Positions 44,321 to 56,927 of a stretch of DNA of 64,000 bases are shown here, one piece after another. The notes beneath the pieces are model-generated. The model made no database searches. It was not told the origin of the DNA and saw nothing but the letters and a program-made list of their open reading frames with translations. Every line of letters starts with the position of its first letter. Positions within the stretch are counted from its first letter, which is position 1. The stretch covers positions 1,178,001-1,242,000 of the forward strand of contig NZ_CP125655.1 in the NCBI RefSeq assembly GCF_030053835.1, written 5' to 3'. This stretch comes from Cellulomonas sp. ES6. Lineage in GTDB: Bacteria; Actinomycetota; Actinomycetes; Actinomycetales; Cellulomonadaceae. The position numbers and the translations under genes are program-made.

Positions 44321-45472
44321 TCAGAGCAGGTCGTCGCGCCCGCGCGCCCGCCAGCCGTCCACGGCCTGCTTCACGGCCTGGGCGTGCTCCCGCGTGGTGA
44401 CGAGCAGCGCGTCCGGGGTGTCGACGACCACCGCGTCGGGGACCCCGAGGACGGTGACGGTGCGACCCGGGGCGGGGACGACGAGCGCGCCGGGTGCCGC
44501 GATCCGCTGCACGGCCGCGTCGTCGCCGAGCGTGCGGGCCGCCTCGGCGTCGACCGTCGGCAGCAGCGCGCCCAGTGACGCGAAGTCGCCGACGTCGTCC
44601 CACGTGAACGACCCCGGCACGACGGCCACGCCGCCCGCGGCCGCGACCGGCTCGGCGATGGCGTGGTCGATGGCGATCTTCGTCAGGCCCGGCCAGACCT
44701 CCGCCAGGACCTCGTCCCGGCGGTCCGGGTCGTCCCACGCCGCGGCGATCGTCCGCAGGCCCTCGGCCAGAGGCGGGAGCTGGGTCGCGAGGTGGTCCAG
44801 CAGGACGCCCGCCTGCACGAGGAACATGCCCGCGTTCCAGCGGTACTCCCCGGTGGCGAGGTACTCAGCGGCGGTCGCGGCGTCGGGCTTCTCGGTGAAG
44901 CCCGCGACGTGCCGGGCGCTCGGGGCGCCGGCCACGCCGAGCGGGGCGCCGGAGCGGACGTAGCCGAAGGCCGTCGACGGCCCGGTCGCGGTGATGCCGA
45001 TCGTCACGACGTACCCGGCCCGCGCGGCCGCGACGCCCTCGGTGACCGCGCCCCAGAACGCCTCGAGGTCGGCGATGACGTGGTCCGCGGCGAACGATCC
45101 GAGCACCGTCTCCGGGCCGTGCCGTCGCGCGAGCACCGCCGCCGCGAGCCCGATCGCGGCCATCGAGTCGCGCGGCGAGGGCTCCGCGAGCACCTGGGAC
45201 GCGTCCAGCTCGGGCAGCTGCTCCGCCACGGCGGCGGCGTGCCGGACGCCCGTCACCACGAGCACGCCGTCCTCGCCCGTCAGCGGGACCAGCCGGTCGA
45301 CCGTGCCCTGCAGGAGGGTGCGGCCCGTCCCCGTCAGGTCGTGCAGGAACTTCGGCGAGCCCTGCCGGGACAGCGGCCAGAGCCGGGTGCCGGCCCCCCC
45401 GGCGGGCACCACGGCGTGGAAGCCGGGGACGGGGCGGGGGCGTGCGGGCGGGGCCGTCGGGCGCTCGGACAT
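44321..45472 (-). CDS. manC: Mannose-1-phosphate guanylyltransferase
   Basis: The 383-residue protein is a sugar-nucleotide transferase with the signature VVPAGGAGTRLWPLSRQGSPKF, the FAADHVIAD motif, GYVRSG and FTEKPDAATA. It makes GDP-mannose from mannose-1-phosphate and GTP for mannolipids, glycans or glycoproteins. It lacks the C-terminal isomerase domain of bifunctional ManC/AlgA enzymes. ATG at 45472 has TACGCT 7 nt upstream. A mannosyltransferase gene at 60-62 kb is a possible downstream user through polyprenyl-phosphate mannose. Confidence 0.93.
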   Translation of the reverse strand: MSERPTAPPARPRPVPGFHAVVPAGGAGTRLWPLSRQGSPKFLHDLTGTGRTLLQGTVDRLVPLTGEDGVLVVTGVRHAAAVAEQLPELDASQVLAEPSPRDSMAAIGLAAAVLARRHGPETVLGSFAADHVIADLEAFWGAVTEGVAAARAGYVVTIGITATGPSTAFGYVRSGAPLGVAGAPSARHVAGFTEKPDAATAAEYLATGEYRWNAGMFLVQAGVLLDHLATQLPPLAEGLRTIAAAWDDPDRRDEVLAEVWPGLTKIAIDHAIAEPVAAAGGVAVVPGSFTWDDVGDFASLGALLPTVDAEAARTLGDDAAVQRIAAPGALVVPAPGRTVTVLGVPDAVVVDTPDALLVTTREHAQAVKQAVDGWRARGRDDLL

Positions 45473-45479
45473 GGCGGCC

Positions 45480-45485
45480 AGCGTA
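45480..45485 (-). promoter_or_regulatory. -10 box of leaderless manC
   Basis: TACGCT on the minus strand lies 7 nt before the ATG at 45472. Confidence 0.5.
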
Positions 45486-45635
45486 GCGGCGCGGGGGTCC
45501 CCGGCCCCGGTTCCTCACGCACGGCCTCGCCACGACCCGGGCCCGGCCCGACCAGGGACTTCGGTCCCTCCGGGCGTGTGCGGTTCGTCACACTGGGCCC
45601 GATCGGTTCTCCCCCACGGGGCCGGACGGCGCACC

Positions 45636-45649
45636 ATCACTACAGTGAT
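45636..45649 (+). promoter_or_regulatory. sdh operon promoter with palindromes
   Basis: TACAGT (45641-45646) is a good -10 box for sdhC and sits inside the inverted repeat ATCACT-AC-AGTGAT. A second palindrome, ACTGCAGT, follows about 10 bp later. The arrangement suggests a repressor site over the start of transcription, but the regulator is not known. Confidence 0.45.
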
Positions 45650-45695
45650 CTGACCGGACACTGCAGTCCCGCCCGAACTCGCCAGGAGGCCTACC

Positions 45696-46133
45696 GTGCC
45701 CACGGTGCCTACGACGCCGACCGCGCCCGCCGCCGCACCCCCCCGGGCGGCCCGGAAGCGGACCCCCGGCGGCACCCTCTACCGCGGCCGCGAAGGCATG
45801 TGGTCCTGGGTCGCCCACCGCGTGACCGGCGTGCTGATCTTCTTCTTCCTGCTCGTGCACGTGCTGGACACGTCGCTCGTGCGGGTCTCGCCCGAGGCCT
45901 ACAACGCCGTGATCGGGACCTACAAGAACCCGATCATGGGGCTCGGCGAGGCCGGTCTCGTGGCCGCCATCGTCTTCCACGCGTTCAACGGCATCCGGAT
46001 CCTGCTCGTGGACTTCTGGTCCAAGGGCGCGCGGTACCAGCGCGTCATGCTCTGGGTCGTGCTCGGGCTGTTCGTCGTGACGATGGCGGGCTTCCTGCCG
46101 CGGCACCTGATGCACGTCTTCGGAGGCGAGTGA
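45696..46133 (+). CDS. sdhC: Succinate dehydrogenase cytochrome b556 subunit
   Basis: The 145-residue protein has three membrane helices and the SdhC pattern MWSWVAHRVTGVLIFFFLLVHVLD, with heme-ligand histidine candidates in helices 1 and 2 (HVLDTSL; FHAFNGIR). It anchors the complex and passes electrons to menaquinone. GTG at 45696 has an AGGAGG site about 8 nt upstream. The stop overlaps the sdhD start (TGATG). The operon order sdhC-D-A-B is the usual actinobacterial one. Confidence 0.93.
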   Translation: MPTVPTTPTAPAAAPPRAARKRTPGGTLYRGREGMWSWVAHRVTGVLIFFFLLVHVLDTSLVRVSPEAYNAVIGTYKNPIMGLGEAGLVAAIVFHAFNGIRILLVDFWSKGARYQRVMLWVVLGLFVVTMAGFLPRHLMHVFGGE

Positions 46134-46582
46134 TGACGACGATCGCCGCCCCGCGCACGCGGGGAGCAGGACCGGGCCGCCGGACGTCGCGCGGCAACTG
46201 GGAGCTCTACGGCTGGGTCTTCATGCGCGCGTCCGGCGTGGTGCTGCTCGTGCTGATCTTCGGGCACCTGTTCGTGAACCTGGTCGCCGGCGAGGGCATC
46301 TCGGCCATCGACTTCGGGTTCGTCGCCGGCAAGTGGGCGTCCCCGTTCTGGCAGATCTGGGACCTGCTCATGCTGTGGCTCGCGATGATCCACGGCACCA
46401 ACGGGGTCCGGACGATCATCAACGACTACGCCGAGCGCAACGGCACCCGGCTGGTGCTCAAGCTCGCCCTGTACACGGCGTTCACCGTCGTGGTGGTGCT
46501 CGGCACGCTGGTGATCTTCACCTTCGACCCGTGCCCCGCGAACAGCCCGGCGGACCTGCTGCCGTCGTTCTGCACCGCCTGA
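46133..46582 (+). CDS. sdhD: Succinate dehydrogenase hydrophobic membrane anchor subunit
   Basis: The 149-residue protein has three membrane helices and the motifs [20 protein letters not shown] and [18 protein letters not shown] seen in actinobacterial SdhD. With SdhC it binds heme b and quinone. The ATG overlaps the sdhC stop as TGATG. The C-terminus ends in a short Cys-containing tail ([19 protein letters not shown]). Confidence 0.92.
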   Translation: MTTIAAPRTRGAGPGRRTSRGNWELYGWVFMRASGVVLLVLIFGHLFVNLVAGEGISAIDFGFVAGKWASPFWQIWDLLMLWLAMIHGTNGVRTIINDYAERNGTRLVLKLALYTAFTVVVVLGTLVIFTFDPCPANSPADLLPSFCTA

Positions 46583-46628
46583 CGCCCCGCCCCTGCCACC
46601 CGCTCCCGCTTTGGAGGCATCGACCCCG

Positions 46629-48467
46629 ATGCAGACCCACCAGTTCGACGTCGTGATCGTCGGCGCCGGCGGCGCCGGGATGCGCGCCGCCCTCGAGTCG
46701 TCCGCCCGCACGCGCACCGCCGTCATCTCGAAGCTCTACCCCACGCGCTCGCACACCGGGGCGGCGCAGGGCGGCATGTGCGCCGCGCTCGGCAACGTCG
46801 AGGACGACAACCCCGAGTGGCACACGTTCGACACCGTCAAGGGCGGTGACTACCTGGTCGACCAGGACGCCGCGACGATCATGGCCGACGAGGCGATCGA
46901 CGCCGTGCTCGACCTGGAGCGCATGGGCCTGCCGTTCAACCGCACCCCCGAGGGCCGGATCGACCAGCGCCGGTTCGGCGGCCACACCCGCAACCACGGC
47001 GAGGCCGCCGTGCGCCGCGCCTGCTACGCCGCGGACCGCACCGGGCACATGATCCTGCAGACGCTCTACCAGCAGTGCGTGAAGAACGAGGTCGCGTTCT
47101 TCAACGAGTTCTACGTGCTCGACCTGCTGCTCACCCACGACCTCACGGGCCGCGAGGTGCCCGACGGCGAGGACGTCGCCGTCTCCGGCGTCGTGGCGTA
47201 CGAGCTGGCGACCGGCGAGCTCCACGTCTTCCGCGCCAAGTCCGTGGTCCTGGCCACCGGCGGCGCAGGCAAGATCTACAAGACGACCTCCAACGCGCAC
47301 ACCCTCACCGGCGACGGCATGGCGCTGGCCTACCGCCGCGGGCTGCCGCTGGAGGACATGGAGTTCTTCCAGTTCCACCCGACCGGCCTCGCGGGCCTCG
47401 GCATCCTGCTGTCCGAGGCCGCGCGCGGCGAGGGCGGCATCCTGCGCAACGCCGACGGCGAGCGGTTCATGGAGCGGTACGCCCCCACCATCAAGGACCT
47501 CGCGCCGCGCGACATCGTCGCCCGGTCGATGGCCAACGAGGTGCGCGAGGGCCGCGGCGCCGGTCCGAACAAGGACTACGTCCTGCTCGACCTGACCCAC
47601 CTCGACCCCGCGCACATCGACGCGAAGCTCCCCGACATCACGGAGTTCGCGCGGACCTACCTCGGCATCGAGCCGTACACCGAGCCCGTGCCCGTGTACC
47701 CGACGGCGCACTACGCCATGGGCGGCGTGCCGACGAACGTCGAGGGCGAGGTCCTGCGCGACACCACGCACGTCGTGAAGGGGCTCTACGCGGCCGGCGA
47801 GGTCGCCTGCGTCTCGGTGCACGGGTCGAACCGGCTCGGCACGAACTCCCTGCTCGACATCAACGTCTTCGGCAAGCGCGCCGGCATCTCCGCCGCCGAG
47901 TACGCGGCCACCGCGCCGTGGGTCGCGCTCCCCGAGGCGCCGGAGGCGGCCGTCGTCGAGCAGCTCGAGACGATGCGCAGCCGCCCGCAGGGCGAGCGGG
48001 TGTCCGACGTGCGCCGCGAGCTGCAGCAGACGATGGACACCAACGCGCAGGTGTTCCGCACCGCGGAGTCCCTGCGGCAGGCGTTCTCCGACATCCAGGC
48101 GCTGCAGGAGCGCTACACGCGTGTGTCCGTGCAGGACAAGGGGCGCGCGTTCAACACCGACCTCATCGAGGCGATCGAGCTCGGGTTCCTGCTCGACGTC
48201 GCCGAGACCGTCGTCGTCGGGGCGCTGAACCGGCGCGAGTCCCGCGGCGGGCACTTCCGCGAGGACTACCCGCAGCGCGACGACGCGAACTTCATGGAGC
48301 ACACCATGGCGTACCGCCGGGAGCCGGGCGTTCCCGTCGACTCCCCCGCGGGTTCCGCGCCGAAGGGCGAGGAGGTGCCCGCACCGGGCCCCGGCCGCCC
48401 CGTCGTGCTCCTGGGCACCAAGCCCGTCGTGACCACCGTGTACCAGCCGATGGAGCGGAAGTACTGA
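46629..48467 (+). CDS. sdhA: Succinate dehydrogenase flavoprotein subunit
   Basis: The 612-residue protein has the FAD-binding motif [17 protein letters not shown], the covalent-FAD region [11 protein letters not shown], the catalytic [21 protein letters not shown] segment and the C-terminal capping domain. It oxidises succinate to fumarate in the TCA cycle at the inner face of the membrane. ATG at 46629 is preceded by GGAGG at 46613-46617, a slightly long spacing. The stop overlaps the sdhB start (TGATG). Confidence 0.96.
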   Translation: MQTHQFDVVIVGAGGAGMRAALESSARTRTAVISKLYPTRSHTGAAQGGMCAALGNVEDDNPEWHTFDTVKGGDYLVDQDAATIMADEAIDAVLDLERMGLPFNRTPEGRIDQRRFGGHTRNHGEAAVRRACYAADRTGHMILQTLYQQCVKNEVAFFNEFYVLDLLLTHDLTGREVPDGEDVAVSGVVAYELATGELHVFRAKSVVLATGGAGKIYKTTSNAHTLTGDGMALAYRRGLPLEDMEFFQFHPTGLAGLGILLSEAARGEGGILRNADGERFMERYAPTIKDLAPRDIVARSMANEVREGRGAGPNKDYVLLDLTHLDPAHIDAKLPDITEFARTYLGIEPYTEPVPVYPTAHYAMGGVPTNVEGEVLRDTTHVVKGLYAAGEVACVSVHGSNRLGTNSLLDINVFGKRAGISAAEYAATAPWVALPEAPEAAVVEQLETMRSRPQGERVSDVRRELQQTMDTNAQVFRTAESLRQAFSDIQALQERYTRVSVQDKGRAFNTDLIEAIELGFLLDVAETVVVGALNRRESRGGHFREDYPQRDDANFMEHTMAYRREPGVPVDSPAGSAPKGEEVPAPGPGRPVVLLGTKPVVTTVYQPMERKY

Positions 48468-49234
48468 TGACTGCTGTCGCAGAGCGCTCGGCCGGGACCG
48501 AGCCGAAGGCCGGCGAGATCCCGACGTTCGACGTCACCCTGAGGATCCGCCGCTACACCCCGGAGACCCACGGCGACGAGCCGTACTGGCAGGAGTTCAC
48601 GGTCACCGCCCACGGCACCGACCGCCTGCTCGACGCGCTGCACAAGATCAAGTGGGAGCACGACGGGTCGCTGACGTTCCGCCGCTCGTGCGCGCACGGC
48701 GTCTGCGGCTCCGACGCCATGCGGATCAACGGCCGCAACCGGCTCGCGTGCAAGGCCCTCCTCAAGGACCTCAACCCCGACAAGCCGATCCTCGTCGAGC
48801 CCATCAAGGGCCTGCCGGTGATCAAGGACCTCGTGGTCGACATGGAGCCGTTCTTCGCCTCCTACCGCGAGATCATGCCGTTCCTCATCACCACGGGGAC
48901 CGAGCCGTCCCGCGAGCGGCTGCAGTCCCCCGAGCAGCGCGCCCGGTTCGACGACACCACCAAGTGCATCCTGTGCGCCGCGTGCACCTCGTCGTGCCCG
49001 GTGTTCTGGACGGACGGCCAGTACTTCGGCCCGGCCGCGATCGTCAACGCGCACCGGTTCATCTTCGACAGCCGCGACGAGGGCGGGGCGCAGCGCCTCG
49101 AGATCCTCAACGACAAGGAGGGTGTGTGGCGCTGCCGCACGACCTTCAACTGCACGGAGGCGTGCCCGCGCGGCATCGAGGTCACCAAGGCGATCCAGGA
49201 GGTCAAGCGCGCGATGATCACCCGCGCGTTCTGA
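48467..49234 (+). CDS. sdhB: Succinate dehydrogenase iron-sulfur subunit
   Basis: The 255-residue protein has the [2Fe-2S] cysteines in RRSCAHGVCGSDAM and RLACK and two further clusters in CILCAACTSSCPVFW and CTEACPRG. It carries electrons from SdhA to the quinone site. The ATG overlaps the sdhA stop. This ends the operon; a CCCCCGGGGG palindrome follows at once, but no clear terminator is seen. Confidence 0.96.
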   Translation: MTAVAERSAGTEPKAGEIPTFDVTLRIRRYTPETHGDEPYWQEFTVTAHGTDRLLDALHKIKWEHDGSLTFRRSCAHGVCGSDAMRINGRNRLACKALLKDLNPDKPILVEPIKGLPVIKDLVVDMEPFFASYREIMPFLITTGTEPSRERLQSPEQRARFDDTTKCILCAACTSSCPVFWTDGQYFGPAAIVNAHRFIFDSRDEGGAQRLEILNDKEGVWRCRTTFNCTEACPRGIEVTKAIQEVKRAMITRAF

Positions 49235-49280
49235 CCCCCCGGGGGCCCGGGCCCGCACCTGCGTGACCCCGCACCTGCTT

Positions 49281-49335
49281 GTGCGTTCGGATCCGAACGC
49301 ACCAACACGCCGGGCGCGTCGGTGCCGAGGGATCC
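49281..49335 (+). repeat. 51-bp direct repeat, copy 1, with 22-bp perfect palindrome
   Basis: The repeat proper is 49285-49335. It opens with GTTCGGATCCGAAC, extended here to a 22-bp perfect palindrome at 49281-49302, and ends GAGGGATCC. The rest of the 49235-49550 gap holds copy 2 and no gene. Confidence 0.8.
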
Positions 49336-49389
49336 ACACGTCCGGCCGGGCCGCGCGGTCTCCCATCCGAGAGCTGCTGTCAGGTGGTC

Positions 49390-49440
49390 GTTCGGATCCG
49401 AACAGGCAGACACGCCCGGCGCGTCCGTGCCGAGGGATCC
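49390..49440 (+). repeat. 51-bp direct repeat, copy 2
   Basis: Same orientation and length as copy 1, 105 bp later. It opens with the 14-bp palindrome GTTCGGATCCGAAC (49390-49403) and shares the core ACACGCC.GGCGCGTC.GTGCCGAGGGATCC. Confidence 0.8.
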
Positions 49441-49550
49441 CTCGGGGCGACCGCCCGGACGACAACCCGGAGCGCACGCCTCTGTGGGCGGGCCGTGCAC
49501 CTCTCGCGCGGTGGGACCACCCGGTCCCGGGCCCCGAGCCGGGCCTCGAC

Positions 49551-50507
49551 TCAGCGAGCGCTCCACGCACCGGCCGATGCGCGAGGCTCCGCCCGACGGT
49601 GGGCATCACGGAGCAGGCGGCACCACTCCGCACGGGCCGCGCGCGTCGCGAGGTCGGCCGCCGTCGCCCGCACGACGACGAGCCCGAGGCGCTCGAGCCG
49701 CTGCTGCCGGGCCGCGTCGGAACTCCGCTGCTGCGCCGAGGCGTGGACGGCCCCGTCGTACTCGCCCACGAGCCCGACGTCCGGGTCGAGGACGTCCACG
49801 CGCGCCACGAAGCCACCGCGCGCGTCGCGGATCACCGCGTTCGACGTCGGAGGCCGGAGACCGGCCTCGCACCAGAGCAGTCTCATCGCCGACTCCTGCC
49901 GCGACTCGACACCGTCCGTCGACAGGGCCACGGCCCGACGTCCGCGGGCGGCACCGGTGAGGTGACGCCTCTCCTCCAGGAGCTCCGCGAGCTGGTCCGG
50001 ATCCACCAGGCGGAGCGCCCGGAGCCGGTCGATCGCAGCCACCGCCTGGGGCAGCGGGGACAGCCGGGCCAGGTCGAAGGCCGTGCGGAGCGGTGTCGTG
50101 ACCTCGATGCCGTCGACCCGCTCCCGCTCGGCCGCTGCCACAGGCGTCCTCACGACGCGGTGGAACGGCCGTGCCACGAGTCGCGTCTCCGGCGGGACGA
50201 GCAGCAGGACGGGTTCCGGTGCGTCCGGGGAGCCCCACGCGCCGTCGAACTGGGGGACCTCGGATCGCCCCAGACGGCGCCGCTCGTGCACCCGGGCGGC
50301 GGCCCACCCGCCGACGACCGCGTCGTCGGGAGCGGCGGTGGTCGCGAGCAGCACACGGGTACCGGGATCCGCCGGGTCGGAACCGACGACCATCCACAGA
50401 CCACGAGCCGCCCGGATGTAGCTCCCGTCGCGCAGCAGCCGTGCGACGCCGAACGCCCGCGCCTGAGCGGTGGTCATCACACTGGGGAGGGCCCTTGTCG
50501 CCGCCAT
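49551..50507 (-). CDS. AbiEi-like N-domain plus PDDEXK (DUF559-type) protein
   Basis: The 318-residue protein begins like the AbiEi-type winged-helix found in many actinobacterial proteins (ALPSVMTTAQARAFGVARLL, then GSYIRAARGLW). Its C-terminal 110 residues look like a Vsr/DUF559 PDDEXK nuclease-like domain. The candidate active-site pattern is ESRQESAMR, then VARVDVLDPDVGLVGEYDG with two acidic positions, then QQRSSDAARQQRLERLGLVVVRA. The function is unknown; such genes occur in many strain-variable copies and may act on nucleic acids or control genes. ATG at 50507 is chosen to keep the conserved N-terminus. Four 51-bp repeats bracket it, two on each side, which suggests an inserted module. 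Confidence 0.75.
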   Translation of the reverse strand: MAATRALPSVMTTAQARAFGVARLLRDGSYIRAARGLWMVVGSDPADPGTRVLLATTAAPDDAVVGGWAAARVHERRRLGRSEVPQFDGAWGSPDAPEPVLLLVPPETRLVARPFHRVVRTPVAAAERERVDGIEVTTPLRTAFDLARLSPLPQAVAAIDRLRALRLVDPDQLAELLEERRHLTGAARGRRAVALSTDGVESRQESAMRLLWCEAGLRPPTSNAVIRDARGGFVARVDVLDPDVGLVGEYDGAVHASAQQRSSDAARQQRLERLGLVVVRATAADLATRAARAEWCRLLRDAHRRAEPRASAGAWSAR

Positions 50508-50684
50508 GTGACCAGCGTCCACGAGCGTCTCCGTCGACGGACCTTCTGCCGCCGGCGCTCTGGGGACGATCACCGAGGCCACGTCCTGTGGAGGAGCGGG
50601 ACCCCGGGCGTCGCCGCACGAGGCCAGGTCCGCGTCGCGTACGGGCCCGCGCCGCGACCCGGGCCCCGTGGTACGCCCCGGACC

Positions 50685-50735
50685 GTTCGGACCCTTCGGC
50701 ACCCACACGCCCGGCGGGTCCGTCCCGACGGATCC
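50685..50735 (+). repeat. 51-bp direct repeat, copy 3
   Basis: It opens GTTCGGACCC and ends GACGGATCC, and its core ACACGCCCGGCGGGTCCGT matches copies 1 and 2. It lies on the far side of the PDDEXK gene in the same orientation. Confidence 0.75.
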
Positions 50736-50780
50736 GATCACCGACGCCGGGCGAGGGGACCCGCGCGCCACCGCCCAGCA

Positions 50781-50831
50781 CTGCGGATCCGTCCACACGA
50801 ACACGCCCGGTGAGCCCGTCCCGACGGATCC
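50781..50831 (+). repeat. 51-bp direct repeat, copy 4
   Basis: It opens CTGCGGATCC and ends GACGGATCC, 96 bp after copy 3. The 50508-50879 gap contains copies 3 and 4 and no gene that I can support. Confidence 0.75.
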
Positions 50832-50879
50832 GAACGGCACCGGAGGGCGAGACCTGCCGCCCCGCGCGCACCGGGCCCG

Positions 50880-51917
50880 TCAGCCCGCGGGGGCGGCGGC
50901 GTCGTCCGGTGCGGCGTCCTGCGCGGCCGGCGGGTCGGCCGTCCACGCGGCGGCCAGCAGCACCACGCGGGCGATGAGGTTGACCCACACCAGCAGCGTC
51001 ACGATCACCGCGAACGACGCGAGCACGGCGTTGGTGCGCGCCGAGCCGGCGACCACGGAGGTCCCGAGCACGCGCACGACGCCGAGGCCGACCGCCGCGA
51101 CGAGCATGCCCTGACGCAGGTCCCGCCACGCGGGACGCTGCCCGCCGAGCAGCACCACGACCATCCAGAAGGTCCCTGCGTCGACGACGAACGCCACGAG
51201 GACCCCCACGGCGCGCAGCACCCACGACGCGGCCGTGGAGCCCTCGAGACCGAGGGCCCCGAGCGCCCAGTCCGCGGCCGTCGTGGTGGCGATCGACAGC
51301 ACCGCGGACAGCAGGATGGCCAGCGCGATGCCGGCGAAGCCCCCGAGCTCGCGCAGCTTGCTCGCCACGACGTTGCCGCCGGGGCCGGTGTCGGCGAACA
51401 TCGCGCGCACGGCCGTGCGGAGCGCCGCCATGGCCGAGATCGCGCTCACGACCAGCACGACGACGGCGACCACGCCGGCGATGCCGACCCCGGTGCTGAG
51501 GACCAGCGTGTCCGGGTCGACGATGCCGTCGTCGCGGCTGCTCGTCTTCACCAGCCCGGGCAGGTTCGCGTCGATGGTCGTCAGCACCGTGCTGCGCAGC
51601 TCCGCGTTGTTGCCGAGCACCGCCATGAACACCGTGTAGCCGATGGTCAGCCCCGCGAACAGCGAGAAGATCGTCGCGTACGCGATGCCGCCGGTGAGCA
51701 CGCCGCCGCCCGCCGCGCCGAACCGGGCGTTCGCCCGGGCGGCCCGGGTCTGCTGCCACCACGCGAGCAGGGCCTTCGCGCGGGCGACCAGCCCCGCCGC
51801 ACCGCCCGGGTACACGCGGGCGCCGATGTCCCGGCGGTTGCCGGCCGCGACGTCGGCGGCGCTGCTGACGGAGGCGTGCGCCTGCCCGGCGCCGCGTGGT
51901 TCGGCCGGCACTCCCAT
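50880..51917 (-). CDS. YihY/BrkB-family membrane protein
   Basis: The 345-residue protein has six membrane helices and the YihY signature GGVLTGGIAYATIFSLFAGL near the first helix. It also has the later VLVWVNLIARVVLLAAAW segment in the last helix. The biochemical role of the family is unsettled. ATG at 51917 has TAGGGT 6 nt upstream. It lies next to the RNA ligase and trpS genes, as the equivalent Rv3335c lies next to trpS in M. tuberculosis. The C-terminal tail is Ala/Asp/Pro-rich. Confidence 0.88.
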   Translation of the reverse strand: MGVPAEPRGAGQAHASVSSAADVAAGNRRDIGARVYPGGAAGLVARAKALLAWWQQTRAARANARFGAAGGGVLTGGIAYATIFSLFAGLTIGYTVFMAVLGNNAELRSTVLTTIDANLPGLVKTSSRDDGIVDPDTLVLSTGVGIAGVVAVVVLVVSAISAMAALRTAVRAMFADTGPGGNVVASKLRELGGFAGIALAILLSAVLSIATTTAADWALGALGLEGSTAASWVLRAVGVLVAFVVDAGTFWMVVVLLGGQRPAWRDLRQGMLVAAVGLGVVRVLGTSVVAGSARTNAVLASFAVIVTLLVWVNLIARVVLLAAAWTADPPAAQDAAPDDAAAPAG

Positions 51918-51923
51918 GGTCCG

Positions 51924-51929
51924 ACCCTA
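51924..51929 (-). promoter_or_regulatory. -10 box of leaderless YihY gene
   Basis: TAGGGT on the minus strand lies 6 nt before the ATG at 51917. Confidence 0.5.
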
Positions 51930-51976
51930 GGAGCGGACCGTCCGCGCGGCATCCCGAGCGGGGGCGTCCCCGCCGG

Positions 51977-54022
<2,046 letters not shown>

Positions 54023-54028
54023 CCGTCC

Positions 54029-54034
54029 AGGCTA
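54029..54034 (-). promoter_or_regulatory. -10 box of leaderless tatB
   Basis: TAGCCT on the minus strand lies 6 nt before the GTG at 54022, giving tatB its own promoter behind htrA. Confidence 0.5.
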
Positions 54035-54080
54035 CCGCCCGCCGCGGGGGGCGGTCCCGGCGCCGCCGGCCCGTCCCGGC

Positions 54081-54128
54081 GTGGGCACGGGCGTGGGCCC
54101 GGGTGTGGGCGCGGGCGTGGGCACGCAG
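54081..54128. repeat. 12-bp tandem repeat, four units
   Basis: GTGGGC plus a variable ACGGGC-like half repeats at 54081, 54093, 54105 and 54117, exactly 12 bp apart, between tatB and htrA. Confidence 0.75.
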
Positions 54129-54139
54129 GCCCCGGCGGG

Positions 54140-55820
<1,681 letters not shown>

Positions 55821-55824
<4 letters not shown>

Positions 55825-56927
55825 GGCAGGTGCACGGCGGTCGTGAGCGTGTCCCAGCCGCGGGTCAGGCGGGCGGGCAGCCCGGTGTCGAACTCCCCGC
55901 CGGGGAACTGGGCGACGACCGCCGAGACGTCCGGGCCCGTGCCGGCGGCGGCGACGACCTCGACCACGGTGTCGCCGGACTGCCAGGCGGCGTGCCACGG
56001 GGCGGTGGACAGCACGTAGACCGTGCGGCCGGCGACGTCGAGCCGGTCCGCGGCGGTCAGGACGCCGGTGTCGAGCTGGCCGTGCTGCTCGGTGACGACC
56101 ACGTCGCCGGCCGGCCCGGACAGCGCGACCTCGAGCGTGCTGCCGCCGTCACGCTCGCGCACCGAGGTCACCGCCCAGCCGTCCGGGACCTCGGTCGGGC
56201 AGGTCCAGCCCTGCGCCCGCATCCAGTCGAGGTACTCCTGCGTGGTGGCGCCCGCGACCGGCTCGCGCGGCGCGGCCACCGTGACCGCGGCGGGCGCTCC
56301 CGCGTCCCCGAGCATCGCCATGGCGTCGCGGGAGGCGGTCACGGGGGCGACATCGGGGCGGTCGCCGAGCAGGAACAGGCCGACGGCCACCATGCCCAGC
56401 CCCGTGAGGGACCCGACGGCGGCGCGGAACCGCCGGCGACCCTGCCCGGTGCCGGCGCCGAGGACGCCGCGCCCGCCGAGCACACCGCCGGCGCCGAGCA
56501 CCTCGCCGCCGAGCACCCGGCCCGCGGCGGCGCGCTGACCGACCACGGCGCGGGAGCCGAGGACCTCGCCACCGAGCACGCCGCGGCCCGCGCCGAGCAG
56601 CCCCGCGAGCCCGGTCACCGCCGGGGACGGGCGGGAGGCGCCGGCGGGCGGGACGAACGGGTCCATCCGTCGCGGGCCGGCGGGGGCGGCGTCGCGGCGC
56701 GGGTCCGCGGTCCCCGGGCAGCCGAGCGCGAGCAGCCGGGCGGTCAGGTCCCCTGCCGGGCGGACGTCGTCGGCGTCGGAGAGCACGCGGCGGGCGGCCC
56801 GGGCGGCGGCGAGGTCGGCCGCGCAGCGCGGGCAGCCGGCGACGTGCGCCAGCGCGCGCTCGGTGGCCGCCGGGCCGAGCTGCCCGTCGACCAGGGCGCT
56901 GACCCGGTCCCCGAGGTGGCCGCTCAT
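55821..56927 (-). CDS. rseA: Zinc-containing anti-sigma factor with unusual Gly/Leu repeats
   Basis: The 368-residue protein has the HxxxCxxC zinc motif of ZAS anti-sigma factors (His28, Cys32, Cys35), one membrane helix (about residues 168-188) and an extracellular domain of about 180 residues. It should hold SigE inactive until stress. Residues 112-162 carry a [12 protein letters not shown] repeat rich in Gly, Leu and Val, which I do not know from relatives. The ATG overlaps the sigE stop (ATGA) and its stop overlaps the htrA start (GTGA). The order sigE-rseA-htrA matches M. tuberculosis Rv1221-Rv1223. Confidence 0.88.

Noticed and set aside
49551..50507. A toxin-antitoxin pair
   Set aside because: The N-domain resembles AbiEi antitoxins, but no nucleotidyltransferase toxin gene (AbiEii-like) is adjacent. 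The fused PDDEXK-like domain fits a single-gene family.
50508..50840. N-terminal extension of the PDDEXK protein to 50840
   Set aside because: The extension runs through two 51-bp repeats and has no family similarity. The conserved start is near 50507.
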